In this document: piece by piece, positions 8,441-16,632 of the stretch
Numbering within the stretch: position 1 is the first letter of the stretch
Layout: the number at the start of each line of letters is the position of its first letter
Assembly: GCA_016703425.1 (NCBI GenBank)
Contig: JADJCA010000002.1
Span: 558,001 to 622,000, forward strand
Origin: Myxococcales bacterium
GTDB taxonomy: Bacteria > Myxococcota_A > Polyangia > Polyangiales > Polyangiaceae
Direction: 5' to 3'
Length of the DNA stretch: 64,000 bases
Notes under the pieces: generated by a model
The model's database searches: none
What the model was told of the DNA's origin: nothing
Seen by the model: only the letters and a program-made list of their open reading frames with translations
Position numbers and translations under genes: made by a program

Positions 8441-9565
8441 ATGGGCAGAGCTGGCGTGTGCGGGGCTGTGATGCTCGTGTCTTTCAGCTTCGCGTGCAGC
8501 GACGCCGACGGCCCCGCGGCTAACGCGACGCTGCTCGGAGGCGCCGGCAACGGAACGTCATCGGCGGGTAGCACCGCCGATCGTCACGAGGCCGCGTGCA
8601 CCAAAGGAACGAAACGCTACGGGACCCTCGGCTACGTCGAATGCACGCCGTCGTTGCGCCATAGACAAGGCGCGCAGGACAAGCGGCCGGGTCTCGTCAT
8701 CGCCATGCACGGGTACACGCAAGGCGTCGAGGGCGGCGGTGACAAAGGCGGCGACGAGCGCGCCTGGGGCTTCAAGCCCACATCGCAGTGGGCCGTCCTG
8801 GCGGAGCGCTTCAACTTCTACGTGCTCTTCCCCGACAAGGGGACCCAGGCCTTTAGCTGGTACTCGTATTTTGGAACGTCGGGCATCGGCCGGAGCGATC
8901 TCGAGCCGCAGGCGCTCGCGCAAATGACCAAAGACGCCATCCTGCGCCACGGCATCGACCCGGCGCGGGTCTTCGTGAACGGGCTCTCGGCGGGCGCGTA
9001 CATGACTGTCGTGATGCTCGCCACCTACCCCGACCTGTTCGCCGCCGGCGCGACCTTCGCGGGAGGCGCCTACGGATGTTCCGTGCAGTGCGCCGCCCTC
9101 GGGCGGAAGGGCCAAGGGTGGACCTTTCCGGGCAACCACGACGCAGCGCTCGTTAAGAAGGCCTACCCGACGGTCTGGAATGACGCGGCGGCGCGAAAGC
9201 CGCGGCTCCTGGTCTTTCAAGGCGACGCCGACGGCGCCGTCACCCCCGAGAACATGGCAGACCTCACGCAGCAGTGGCTCGGCGCGTCGGGCGTGCCCTC
9301 TTCGACAGCCATGAAGAGCGCTCTCAAGGGTCACGAACTAGTGACCTATGGGTCTCCGAGCGCTCCATCGCTCGTGACGGTGCTCATGAAGGGCGCGGGG
9401 CACGGCACCCCCGTCGATCCCGGTGGCGGCAACGATCAGGGCGGTTGGGATCCGGAGCCGAGCGTGAAGATGGCGAGCGATCAGCAAGGCGGCCAAGACT
9501 GGACCAACAGCACCGGCATCTACGGCCCGTATTATGCGGCGAAGTTTTTTGGTCTGGTCGATTGA
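8441..9565 (+). CDS. PHB-depolymerase/LpqC-type esterase lipoprotein
   Basis: A 374-residue secreted alpha/beta hydrolase with a lipobox-like end of signal peptide (SFSFAC). The oxyanion-hole stretch VIAMHGYTQ, the nucleophile elbow GLSAGAYMT (Ser in G-x-S-x-G), the acid region VFQGDADGAVTP and the late His in MKGAGHGTPVD give a complete Ser-Asp-His triad. The order and spacing match the esterase/PHB depolymerase family, which includes feruloyl and acetyl xylan esterases as well as polyester hydrolases. The substrate cannot be fixed from sequence. Expressed from its own region, divergent from the small gene at 7940-8281. Convergent with the metallophosphoesterase, 15 bp away. Confidence 0.85.
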   Translation: MGRAGVCGAVMLVSFSFACSDADGPAANATLLGGAGNGTSSAGSTADRHEAACTKGTKRYGTLGYVECTPSLRHRQGAQDKRPGLVIAMHGYTQGVEGGGDKGGDERAWGFKPTSQWAVLAERFNFYVLFPDKGTQAFSWYSYFGTSGIGRSDLEPQALAQMTKDAILRHGIDPARVFVNGLSAGAYMTVVMLATYPDLFAAGATFAGGAYGCSVQCAALGRKGQGWTFPGNHDAALVKKAYPTVWNDAAARKPRLLVFQGDADGAVTPENMADLTQQWLGASGVPSSTAMKSALKGHELVTYGSPSAPSLVTVLMKGAGHGTPVDPGGGNDQGGWDPEPSVKMASDQQGGQDWTNSTGIYGPYYAAKFFGLVD

Positions 9566-9580
9566 CCGCGCACCAGAGGA

Positions 9581-10774
9581 TCAGCGCGGTGCGTCGCTCG
9601 TCCAGTAGCGACGAAGCGCGCGCGGGCGGTCGAGCGCGCCTTCGATCTCCAAGAACGGACGCCCCGGCGCACCGCGCGGAAACGCAAAGCTGCCGGTGTT
9701 GGCGTAACGCTCAAAGGTGGCCTCTCGATGCGTGTGCCCGAAGACCACGAGCCGGGCGCCCGCTTCGTCGGCGACGGAGCGAGCCCCTCGCTCAAGGCGC
9801 TCGGCGACCGTCCCCGCGTAGCGATCGTGTCCGATGGCCCAGCTGGCCGCCATCATGGCGACCCCCATGGAGAGCATCGCACCGCCCTCCACTTGGCGGC
9901 CGAGCGCGAGCGCCGCGGCGCCGGCGCCGATGCCAAGCGTTGAAAAGACGCGGTCGAGGTAGAGACGCGCGAAGGTGTGCGCCATGCTGTCGAGCGTCGG
10001 CCGCGCGCGGCCCGCGAGCACGCCGCGCGCGACGTCGAGGGCGACGCCCTGGTCGGCGGCGAACGTCTTCATCCGTTCGTCGGCGAGTCGCGCCCGCGCA
10101 CGTTCGTCCTTGAAGAAGGGACCGCTCGAGAAGAGCGCGGTCAGCGCCGAGTAGAAGAACCGGTAGATCACGTAGGGAGCGCGGCGGCCGTACCAGGAAA
10201 AGGAAGACAGAAAGAGCTTGAGCGGCGTGCCGTCGTTCACGTTCAAGTAAGCGAAGGCTCCCGTAGGCGCGATGAACTGCTCCACGAAGTGGACGCCAAG
10301 ACTCGTCGGTGCCGACGCCAGGGGGTGCGCCGGCGCGTTGTCCGGATCGTAGAGGTGGCCGTGCTCAACGTGGAGGGCTCCAAGGCGAAAGAACCACGGC
10401 GTCGTCTTCACACGCGCGCGCGCGTCGCCGGTGAGCTGCAACGCGGAGGCGAGATCAGCGGCGCCGCCACCGACCTCGCGATCGTGATTGCCGGACACGA
10501 GCCAGAGCTCGCCGCTCTTGTCGACGTGCTCGGAGAAGGCGCGAGCAACGGCCGGGTAGCGGCGCAGGCCCTCTTCGATGCCGTGATCACGTGAGACGTG
10601 GGCCGACTCGGCGGAGAGGTCGAAGAGGTCTCCCGCGAAGACGATCCGCGTCCCGCGATGGGCCTCAACGAGGCGCACGAGATCCTCGGCGACGGCCTTG
10701 GGCGTGTGACGCGTCAGGTGAAGGTCCGCGAGGACGAGCGTGCGCAAACCGTCGGCCGATCCATGGTTCAGCAT
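9581..10774 (-). CDS. Calcineurin-like metallophosphoesterase
   Basis: A 397-residue protein when begun at ATG 10774; an upstream ATG at 10813 is possible but adds only basic, unstructured residues. All metal-ligand blocks of the family are visible: ADLHL near residue 18, GDLFD, GNHD and the C-terminal GHTH, with an extra GHLYD in between. A middle region has hydrophobic stretches (APYVIYRFFYSALTALF, and GAGAAALALG plus SMGVAMMAASWAIG), so it is probably membrane-associated. The family hydrolyses phosphomonoesters or phosphodiesters such as UDP-diacylglucosamine or cyclic nucleotides. The substrate here is not evident. Divergent from aat. Confidence 0.85.
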   Translation of the reverse strand: MLNHGSADGLRTLVLADLHLTRHTPKAVAEDLVRLVEAHRGTRIVFAGDLFDLSAESAHVSRDHGIEEGLRRYPAVARAFSEHVDKSGELWLVSGNHDREVGGGAADLASALQLTGDARARVKTTPWFFRLGALHVEHGHLYDPDNAPAHPLASAPTSLGVHFVEQFIAPTGAFAYLNVNDGTPLKLFLSSFSWYGRRAPYVIYRFFYSALTALFSSGPFFKDERARARLADERMKTFAADQGVALDVARGVLAGRARPTLDSMAHTFARLYLDRVFSTLGIGAGAAALALGRQVEGGAMLSMGVAMMAASWAIGHDRYAGTVAERLERGARSVADEAGARLVVFGHTHREATFERYANTGSFAFPRGAPGRPFLEIEGALDRPRALRRYWTSDAPR

Positions 10775-10847
10775 CGCCCGCGAAGGTTTAGTCCGGAGGG
10801 AAGGCCTCTGCAACGGGGGCCTATCCGGCTATCGTAAGCCCGCTCCT

Positions 10848-11588
10848 TTGGCCGTTCCGTTCCCTCCCCTCGAGCCACCGCCAGCGCGCGTCGAGTTTCC
10901 GTCGCCTCGCGACTTGGGCGACGAAGACGTGGCGGCCGTCGGCGGGGACTTCAGCCCGTCGACGCTCCTCTTGGCGTATCGCTCGGGCATCTTCCCATGG
11001 CCGAACGGTCGCCTCGTGGGCTGGTTCTCACCCGACCCTCGCGCGATCTTCCCGCTCGAGCGGGCGCACTTCTCGCGGAGCCTCGTCCGCACCTTGCGGC
11101 GACGCGTCCTCGGGCGAAGACCATTCGTCGTCACGGTGGACGCTGCCTTTCAAGAGGTTATGCGCTTGTCCGCCGAGACGCGGCCAGAAGGCACGTGGAT
11201 CACGCCGCCGCTCTTTCGTGGATACGTGAAGCTGCACGAGATGGGCTGGGCCCACAGCGTCGAGGTCTGGCTCGAAGGCGGAGAATCGCGGGAGCTGGTG
11301 GGCGGCATCTACGGCCTCTCGATCGGCGGTCTGTTCGCCGGCGAATCCATGTTCCACCTCTGCACCGATGCCTCGAAGGTCGCCTTCGCGCATCTCGTCG
11401 CGCGACTCACGGCGGCAGGAGCGGAGCTCTTCGATGTGCAGGTGCCGAACGAGCATCTGACGTCGCTGGGCTGCGTTTCGCTCCCTCGCGACGCGTATTT
11501 GGACCGCCTCGCAAACGCGTTGGACAAGCCCTCATGCGACTGGGGCGCGCTCGCCGACGTTGATCCCTGGCGAGCCAGCGGGGCGTAA
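10848..11588 (+). CDS. aat: Leucyl/phenylalanyl-tRNA-protein transferase
   Basis: A cytoplasmic enzyme that adds Leu or Phe from aminoacyl-tRNA to N-terminal Arg or Lys, marking proteins for ClpS/ClpAP degradation. Family signatures are present in order: GGDFSPSTLLLAYRSGIFPW, WFSPDPRA, GTWITP, the HEMGWAHSVEVW strand, GGIYGLSIGGLFAGESMF and the final block with LTSLGCVSLPR. I chose TTG 10848, which gives 246 residues (usual length about 230-245). The frame is open to 10740, but that part overlaps the divergent gene start and has no family match. No clear ribosome site is visible, so the exact start is uncertain. Confidence 0.92.
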   Translation: MAVPFPPLEPPPARVEFPSPRDLGDEDVAAVGGDFSPSTLLLAYRSGIFPWPNGRLVGWFSPDPRAIFPLERAHFSRSLVRTLRRRVLGRRPFVVTVDAAFQEVMRLSAETRPEGTWITPPLFRGYVKLHEMGWAHSVEVWLEGGESRELVGGIYGLSIGGLFAGESMFHLCTDASKVAFAHLVARLTAAGAELFDVQVPNEHLTSLGCVSLPRDAYLDRLANALDKPSCDWGALADVDPWRASGA

Positions 11589-11648
11589 ACCGCCTCTCCG
11601 CCGGCGCGCGGTGGACGGTTTGAGCCCCGCTGCTAGGAAAGCCCCACA

Positions 11649-12788
11649 TTGACGGCCGGCCCCGCTCGCATCGTCTGCATCAGCGCGCTTGGCGCGCTCA
11701 CCGCCCTTGCTTGCAGCGCCGGTGATGCGCGCAACCTCGGGTCCACGAAGCCAAGCGCCGCCCCCGGCGGCCCCATCGCCTTCGAAGACGGCGGTGCTCC
11801 CGGCAACGCCCCCGGCACCGTAGGCGCCGTCACGGCGGGGTCTGCCTGCGCGACGGCCGCCGCGGGCGCCACACGACCGCCGGCTCACCTCGTCTTCATG
11901 TACGACCGCTCCTTCAGCATGGGCTTCACCATCGGCGGTGCGGGCGGCATGAGCGTTTGGGACGCGTGCAAGGCCGGGCTAACCGGGTTCTTCGCCTCCT
12001 CGAGCTCCGCCGGGCTCCGGGCCTCGCTCGCGTTTTTCGGCCGCGACGACACGCTCGATTCGCTCACCACCTGCAGCGCGAGCTCCTACGCGAAGCCCGA
12101 CGTCGCCATGACCTCGCTACCGAACGCGACGGCCTTCTCGCAGGCCATCAACGCCACCAAGCCGTTCACGGGAACGCCAACCTTGCCAGCGCTCCAAGGC
12201 GCCATCGCGCACGCCAAGGCCATCAAGGCCAAGGTCGGGGCCCACGAGAGGGTCTCCGTCGTGCTCGTGACCGATGGCGCCCCGACGGGCTGCACCGACA
12301 ACACGCTCGACGCCGTCCATGACGCAGCGGCGGCAGCGGCGGCCTTGGGTATCGCCACTTACGTCGTCGGCATCGGCACCGTCCAGAACATGCAGACCAT
12401 CGCCTCCGGCGGAGGCACGACGGCGATCCAAGTAAGCGCCGCCTCGCCCAGCCAAGTCGAGAGCGATCTCGAGGCGGCGCTCGGTCAGATCGGTGCGTCG
12501 GCCCTCGGCTGCGAGTTTGCGCTGCCGCCTCCGCCGGCGGGCCAGGCCCTCGACGTCAACGCGGTCAATGTAAACTACACGCCTTCCGGCGGTGCCGCGT
12601 CGACGTTGCTCTACAGCGGTGACTGCTCCGACGGCAAGGGCTGGCGCTACGACAGCGTCACGGCGCCCACGAAGATTCTCTTCTGCCCCGCCATGTGCAA
12701 GACGCTCGAGGCCGACCGCGGCGGCAAGATGGACGTCATCTTCGGCTGCACAACCGAACTCCCGGCCGGCGGCGCGCCGCCAAAATAG
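11649..12788 (+). CDS. von Willebrand factor A domain lipoprotein
   Basis: A 379-residue protein with a lipoprotein signal (lipobox LTALAC), a low-complexity Pro/Gly linker, and a vWA domain from about residue 78 to 290. The metal-ion site is intact: DRSFS (D-x-S-x-S), a Thr in the FTGTPTLPAL stretch, and VTDGAP for the third element. vWA domains bind protein or matrix ligands through the metal. The 90-residue C-terminal part has paired cysteines (DCSDGK, FCPAMC, FGCTTE) and is typical of secreted myxobacterial relatives. The start is TTG; no ATG or GTG precedes the signal. Convergent with the gamma-glutamyltransferase, 15 bp apart. Ligand unknown. Confidence 0.82.
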   Translation: MTAGPARIVCISALGALTALACSAGDARNLGSTKPSAAPGGPIAFEDGGAPGNAPGTVGAVTAGSACATAAAGATRPPAHLVFMYDRSFSMGFTIGGAGGMSVWDACKAGLTGFFASSSSAGLRASLAFFGRDDTLDSLTTCSASSYAKPDVAMTSLPNATAFSQAINATKPFTGTPTLPALQGAIAHAKAIKAKVGAHERVSVVLVTDGAPTGCTDNTLDAVHDAAAAAAALGIATYVVGIGTVQNMQTIASGGGTTAIQVSAASPSQVESDLEAALGQIGASALGCEFALPPPPAGQALDVNAVNVNYTPSGGAASTLLYSGDCSDGKGWRYDSVTAPTKILFCPAMCKTLEADRGGKMDVIFGCTTELPAGGAPPK

Positions 12789-12803
12789 CTCGGACCGGCA
12801 GCG

Positions 12804-14627
12804 TCACGGGCGAGGCGCCAGCGCCAAGGCGCCGTTCCGGCGCGGCTCCGCAGCGCCAACCCAAGCCCGACCGTTCCACGCGATCGAAGGCGCGTCGGCG
12901 ATGTGGTCGCGCTCCTTGAACTGGTGGCCGAGCGACAGGAGCGCAGCCCTGGACTCGGCCGACAGGCCGTCTTTTTCGATGGTGAGCAGGTCGGGGAGCC
13001 CCTGGTGATGAAACCGTGGTGCCGCTTGTGCGAAGGCGATATCGACGTTGTGATCGACGACGCTCGTCATCACCTGCATGACCGCCGAGATGATCGTCGG
13101 CCCGCCGGCGCCGCCGAGGACGAGCTTCAACTGCCCGTCCGGTTCGAAGACGAGCGTGGGCGCCATCGACGAGAGCATCCGCTTGCCCGGCGCGATGGCG
13201 TTGGGCTCACCTTGCACGAGGCCAAACGTGTTGGCCGTCCCGGGAATGACCGCGAAGTCGTCCATCTCATTGTTGAGCACGAAGCCGGCGCCCTCCACGG
13301 TCACGGCGTTGCCGAACCACCAGTTGACCGTCGTCGTCAGCGCCACGACGCCGCCCTTGCCATCAACGACGGAGAAGTGCGTCGTGTGAGGCCCGGCGCC
13401 GCCGCTGGCCTTCTCGCGCATGCCGAGCGACTCCGACGGCGTGCTCTTGGTCTCCGAAATGGTGGCACGCTGGGCATCGGCCCACGCCTTCGAGCGCAGT
13501 TCTTCAATGGGGTTCTTGACGAAGTCGGGATCGCCGAGCCGCGCGTTGCGGGCGAAGAAGGCGCGACGTGACGCCTCCGCCATGAGGTGAATCTCACGCG
13601 GCGAACGCCACGGCAGCGTCGGCAACGGGTACGGCTCGAGGATCGCCGCCATCATCGCAAGCGTGAGTCCGCCCGACGAAGGCGGAGGCATCGAGACGAC
13701 GCGATGGCCGCGGTACGAAAACGACATGGGGGCGCGCCACTTGGCCTCGTAGCGGCGTAGATCGCCCGCCGTCATGGGCGCGTTGCCGCGAGCCATCTCC
13801 TTGACGAGGAGGTCAGCCGTTGCGCCTTCGTAGAAGCCCTTGTGACCGAATTCTTGAATGCGCTTCAGAACCGCCGCGAGGTCCGGGTTCTTAAACGTCG
13901 AGCCGACCTTAGGCGGTGCACCATCGGGCAAGAAGAGCTTCGCCGAGGCAGGAAATTTCGCCAGACGCTCGGCGACGAACGAGATCGACTTCGCGAAGTC
14001 TTCGTCGACGACGAACCCCTCTTCGGCGAGTCGAACAGAAGGCGCCACCAGCTCCGACCACTTCATCGAACCAAGCTTCTGGTGGAGCGCCACGAGCCCC
14101 GCCACGCTACCCGGGACGCCGGCCGCCCGGTGCCCAAGCCGAGAGGGCGCCGCGAAGCCGCCAGCGTTTTCGCCATACATGGTCGGCGTCGCGAGCTCCG
14201 ACGCGGTCTCTCGAAAGTCGAGGGCCCAAAGATCGGCCGATGTCGAGGCCCTCTCTGGGCCACCCATTCGAGCGACGGCGAAGCCGCCGCCGCCGAGATT
14301 TCCCGCCGTGGGAAAGACCACCGCGAGCGCGAAGGCTGTGGCGACGGCGGCGTCCGCTGCGTTGCCGCCGACGCCGAGCACGCGGGCGCCGACGTCGGTA
14401 GCAAGCTTGGCGTCGGTCACGACCATGCCGCGCGGGCTCTCGGCGGTCACGGCGCGCTTGTGCGGAAATGCCGCCGGAATGGCCGCCGCTAGCTCCGTCG
14501 CCGTCGGTCCCGCGGCGACCGGCTTCGAGGGCTTTGGCTCCGACCCTGCCTTGATTCCGGCCGCAGGCGCGCACGCGAGGAGACCCAACAGGAGGGCCGC
14601 AATCCAGCGGTTTTTCAAGGCGAACAT
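12804..14627 (-). CDS. ggt: Gamma-glutamyltransferase (glutathione hydrolase) lipoprotein
   Basis: A 607-residue proenzyme when started at ATG 14627 (MFALKNRWIAALLLGLLAC), which gives a clean lipoprotein signal. The open frame extends further upstream but without homology. The enzyme cleaves gamma-glutamyl bonds such as that of glutathione and transfers the glutamyl group to water or amino acids. It matures by self-cleavage before a Thr, visible here as the second Thr of PHTTHFSVVD. The large-subunit start motif VTAESPRGMVVTDAKLA, the NAADAAVATAFAL helix, NLGGGGF, and the small-subunit GGAGGPTIISAVMQ all match the family. It would act in the periplasm or at the surface. Nearest downstream neighbour is the convergent vWA lipoprotein. 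Confidence 0.92.
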   Translation of the reverse strand: MFALKNRWIAALLLGLLACAPAAGIKAGSEPKPSKPVAAGPTATELAAAIPAAFPHKRAVTAESPRGMVVTDAKLATDVGARVLGVGGNAADAAVATAFALAVVFPTAGNLGGGGFAVARMGGPERASTSADLWALDFRETASELATPTMYGENAGGFAAPSRLGHRAAGVPGSVAGLVALHQKLGSMKWSELVAPSVRLAEEGFVVDEDFAKSISFVAERLAKFPASAKLFLPDGAPPKVGSTFKNPDLAAVLKRIQEFGHKGFYEGATADLLVKEMARGNAPMTAGDLRRYEAKWRAPMSFSYRGHRVVSMPPPSSGGLTLAMMAAILEPYPLPTLPWRSPREIHLMAEASRRAFFARNARLGDPDFVKNPIEELRSKAWADAQRATISETKSTPSESLGMREKASGGAGPHTTHFSVVDGKGGVVALTTTVNWWFGNAVTVEGAGFVLNNEMDDFAVIPGTANTFGLVQGEPNAIAPGKRMLSSMAPTLVFEPDGQLKLVLGGAGGPTIISAVMQVMTSVVDHNVDIAFAQAAPRFHHQGLPDLLTIEKDGLSAESRAALLSLGHQFKERDHIADAPSIAWNGRAWVGAAEPRRNGALALAPRP

Positions 14628-14807
14628 GGCGCCCCTTATACCGCGGTGTGGCGCCGCGTGAACGCGTTTGGAGTGGTGCTCACGGCTCATCATTTCGAGC
14701 ACTTGGGCCCCCTCCTTGCGAGCGTGTTCGCTCATGGTAGCTTCACCTAGTCCGTCGTCGGTTTCGCTCCCTGCAGTCTTCGGGTCCCGCGTGGCTGTCG
14801 TCCGATC

Positions 14808-14829
14808 GCCTCCGCTCCGGTGCGGAGGC
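14808..14829 (+). promoter_or_regulatory. Hairpin upstream of the RRM protein gene
   Basis: The 273-bp gap between ggt and the RRM gene (14628-14900) is the control region for two divergent genes. It holds no further gene that I can support. A perfect 8-bp inverted repeat, GCCTCCGC / GCGGAGGC with loop TCCGGT, ends 71 bp before the RRM start. Genes for small RNA-binding and cold-shock proteins often have structured leaders, so this could be a leader element, but that is inference from position only. Confidence 0.35.
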
Positions 14830-14900
14830 TCGCTCAGGTGGATGTGTTGCACCACGCGTTCGCTCGAGGGTTAGCTGAGGGGTGCGGGAACGATTGACCA

Positions 14901-15314
14901 ATGGCCACCCGTCTCTATGTCGGAAATCTCTCCTATGACATGACGAGCGCTGAGCTCGGCGACGCCTTCCGTGAATTCGGCGAGGTCGTGAGCGCGACCG
15001 TCGTGATGGACCGCGAGCTTGGGCGCTCCCGCGGTTTCGGATTCGTCGAGTTTGCCACCGCGGATCAAGGTCGCGCGGCAACCGAGGCAATGGACGGCAA
15101 GATGTTCCTCGGCCGCCCCCTCAAGGTCAACGAAGCGCGCGAGCGCACAGGTGGCGGCGGCGGCGGCGGTGGCGGTGGCCGCTCCTATGGCGGCGGCGGC
15201 GGCGGCGGTGGTGGCGGCTTCCGCGGTGGTGACCGCGGCGATCGCGGGGGCGGCGGCGGCGGCGGCGGCGGCGACCGCGGCGATCGCGGCGGTGGTCGAG
15301 GCCGACGCGGCTGA
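14901..15314 (+). CDS. Glycine-rich RNA-binding protein with one RRM domain
   Basis: A 137-residue protein. Residues 1-82 form a single RNA-recognition motif with RNP2 (LYVGNL) near the start and RNP1 (RGFGFVEF) near residue 45. The aromatic residues that stack on RNA bases are all present. The remainder is a Gly-rich RGG-like tail (GGGG runs with RSYGG, FRGGDRGDRGG). The architecture matches bacterial Rbp/cyanobacterial-type and myxobacterial RbpA-like proteins, which bind single-stranded RNA and often respond to cold. A good terminator follows directly, so it is probably a single-gene transcript. The GGC-repeat DNA encoding the tail is prone to length change. Confidence 0.9.
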   Translation: MATRLYVGNLSYDMTSAELGDAFREFGEVVSATVVMDRELGRSRGFGFVEFATADQGRAATEAMDGKMFLGRPLKVNEARERTGGGGGGGGGGRSYGGGGGGGGGGFRGGDRGDRGGGGGGGGGDRGDRGGGRGRRG

Positions 15315-15331
15315 CCGACGTGCAGCCGATC

Positions 15332-15373
15332 CAAGGGGACCGGGGCCTTCCGCCTCGGTCCCTTCGGCTTTTT
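15332..15373 (+). terminator. Rho-independent terminator after the RRM gene
   Basis: A GC-rich stem formed by AAGGGGACCGGGGC and GCCTCGGTCCCTT with a short loop, followed by CGGCTTTTT. It starts 18 bp after the RRM stop codon. This is the most conventional intrinsic terminator in the window. Confidence 0.8.
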
Positions 15374-15429
15374 GTACGCCCTCCGTCTGGCTTTTTGTCT
15401 CCCGCAGTACGGGGAGGTAGCGTTCCACC

Positions 15430-16569
15430 GTGTCACGGCGCCTCGCTACCGCGGTCTTCTTTTCGCTCGCGAGCGCCGCCGCGAGCGGAGCCTGCGCCCA
15501 GCCGATGCCCTCAGCACCACCGGCCGCATCAACACCGGAGGCCAAGTCCCCTGCCGTCGGAGCGCCCGACGCCCGCGCTGGCGATGCCAACGCCACCAAC
15601 GCCACCCCGAGCGACGCAGCCGCGCCGAGCGTGGAGCCGGATGACCCGATGGACCTACACCGTATGGCACCGGAAGAGCTCGCCTCGCTGATGACGCTCC
15701 CTCCAAAGCCCGACGGTTCGCCGGGCCTCCCGGGTCCCTTCTTGAAGTGGGTCTTCGAACCGACCCCGGGGCGCTTCAACCAAGGCAACAAGGCGCGCGC
15801 CAGGCATGAGATCGGCAAGCGCGCGTGCGAGGCGAATCTTCGGAAGAGCGGCGTCGTGATTCAGACGCCCGAGCAGCGGGCGCGCTGCGGCGCAGAGAAC
15901 ATGGTTCCCGTCTGGCGCGGCGGCGACCCCCAAAAGGGTGCCTTCTGCATCGACACGTTCGAGTTTCCCAACCGGCCTTGCGAGCTACCAATGGTCTGGG
16001 GTTCGCCGTCGCAAGCTGTGAAGATCTGCGCGGCCCAGGGCAAGCGCCTCTGCGCACAGGATGAGTGGAACCTCGCGTGCGGCGGCGATCCCGCCGGCGG
16101 GCCCCCGACCGTCTATGCCTACGGCAACGACCTCGATCTCGATGCGTGCAATACGCAGAAGCCTCACGACTACAAGGACGGCGGCCCCGAGTGGACCTGC
16201 CTCGTGCGGACCGCGCAGACGGCATGGGCCACGTGCGCCACCGAGACAGAGCCAGTGGGCAGCTTTCCTCGCTGTCGCTCGCGCTTCGGCGTGTTCGATC
16301 AGCACGGCAACGTGGCCGAGATGATGACCCGCAAGGCGGGGCACAGCGATCCGACCTCAGCATCGGGCACCGTCACGCAGCTCAAGGGGAGCGCGTTCTT
16401 CTACGTCGACGTGGCGAGGCAACACGATCGCCCGCACCCCAAAGATGCGAGACACGACACGTACCCCGATCACTGCAACTACGATCCGCGCTGGCACGTA
16501 GAGCCCATCGAGAACGCGTTTCACGTCAACTACCACCTCGGTTTCCGCTGCTGCAAGAGCCTGCCGTAG
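15430..16569 (+). CDS. FGE/sulfatase-modifying-factor-domain exported protein
   Basis: A 379-residue protein with a signal peptide (start GTG at 15430, GGGGAGG upstream at about 15410), an Ala/Pro linker, and from about residue 150 a formylglycine-generating-enzyme-like fold. The marks are: FCIDTFEFPNRPC, the strand before CAAQGKRLCAQDEWNLACGG, DQHGNVAEM, LKGSAFFY, and the closing HLGFRCC. True FGEs need a Cys pair in a motif near the C-terminus (R-G-G-S-x-x-x-x-x-x-x-C-x-x-R-x-x). That motif is not visible here, so oxidation of sulfatase Cys is unlikely. Many such domains are binding or scaffold modules. The nearby sulfatase-fold protein has no Cys to modify, which agrees with this. Confidence 0.78.
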   Translation: MSRRLATAVFFSLASAAASGACAQPMPSAPPAASTPEAKSPAVGAPDARAGDANATNATPSDAAAPSVEPDDPMDLHRMAPEELASLMTLPPKPDGSPGLPGPFLKWVFEPTPGRFNQGNKARARHEIGKRACEANLRKSGVVIQTPEQRARCGAENMVPVWRGGDPQKGAFCIDTFEFPNRPCELPMVWGSPSQAVKICAAQGKRLCAQDEWNLACGGDPAGGPPTVYAYGNDLDLDACNTQKPHDYKDGGPEWTCLVRTAQTAWATCATETEPVGSFPRCRSRFGVFDQHGNVAEMMTRKAGHSDPTSASGTVTQLKGSAFFYVDVARQHDRPHPKDARHDTYPDHCNYDPRWHVEPIENAFHVNYHLGFRCCKSLP

Positions 16570-16632
16570 GCCAAGTCAGGCGCGATTTCGGCGTCGGGCC
16601 GTGGTGAAATCCGTTCTAGCCTTACGCAGCGA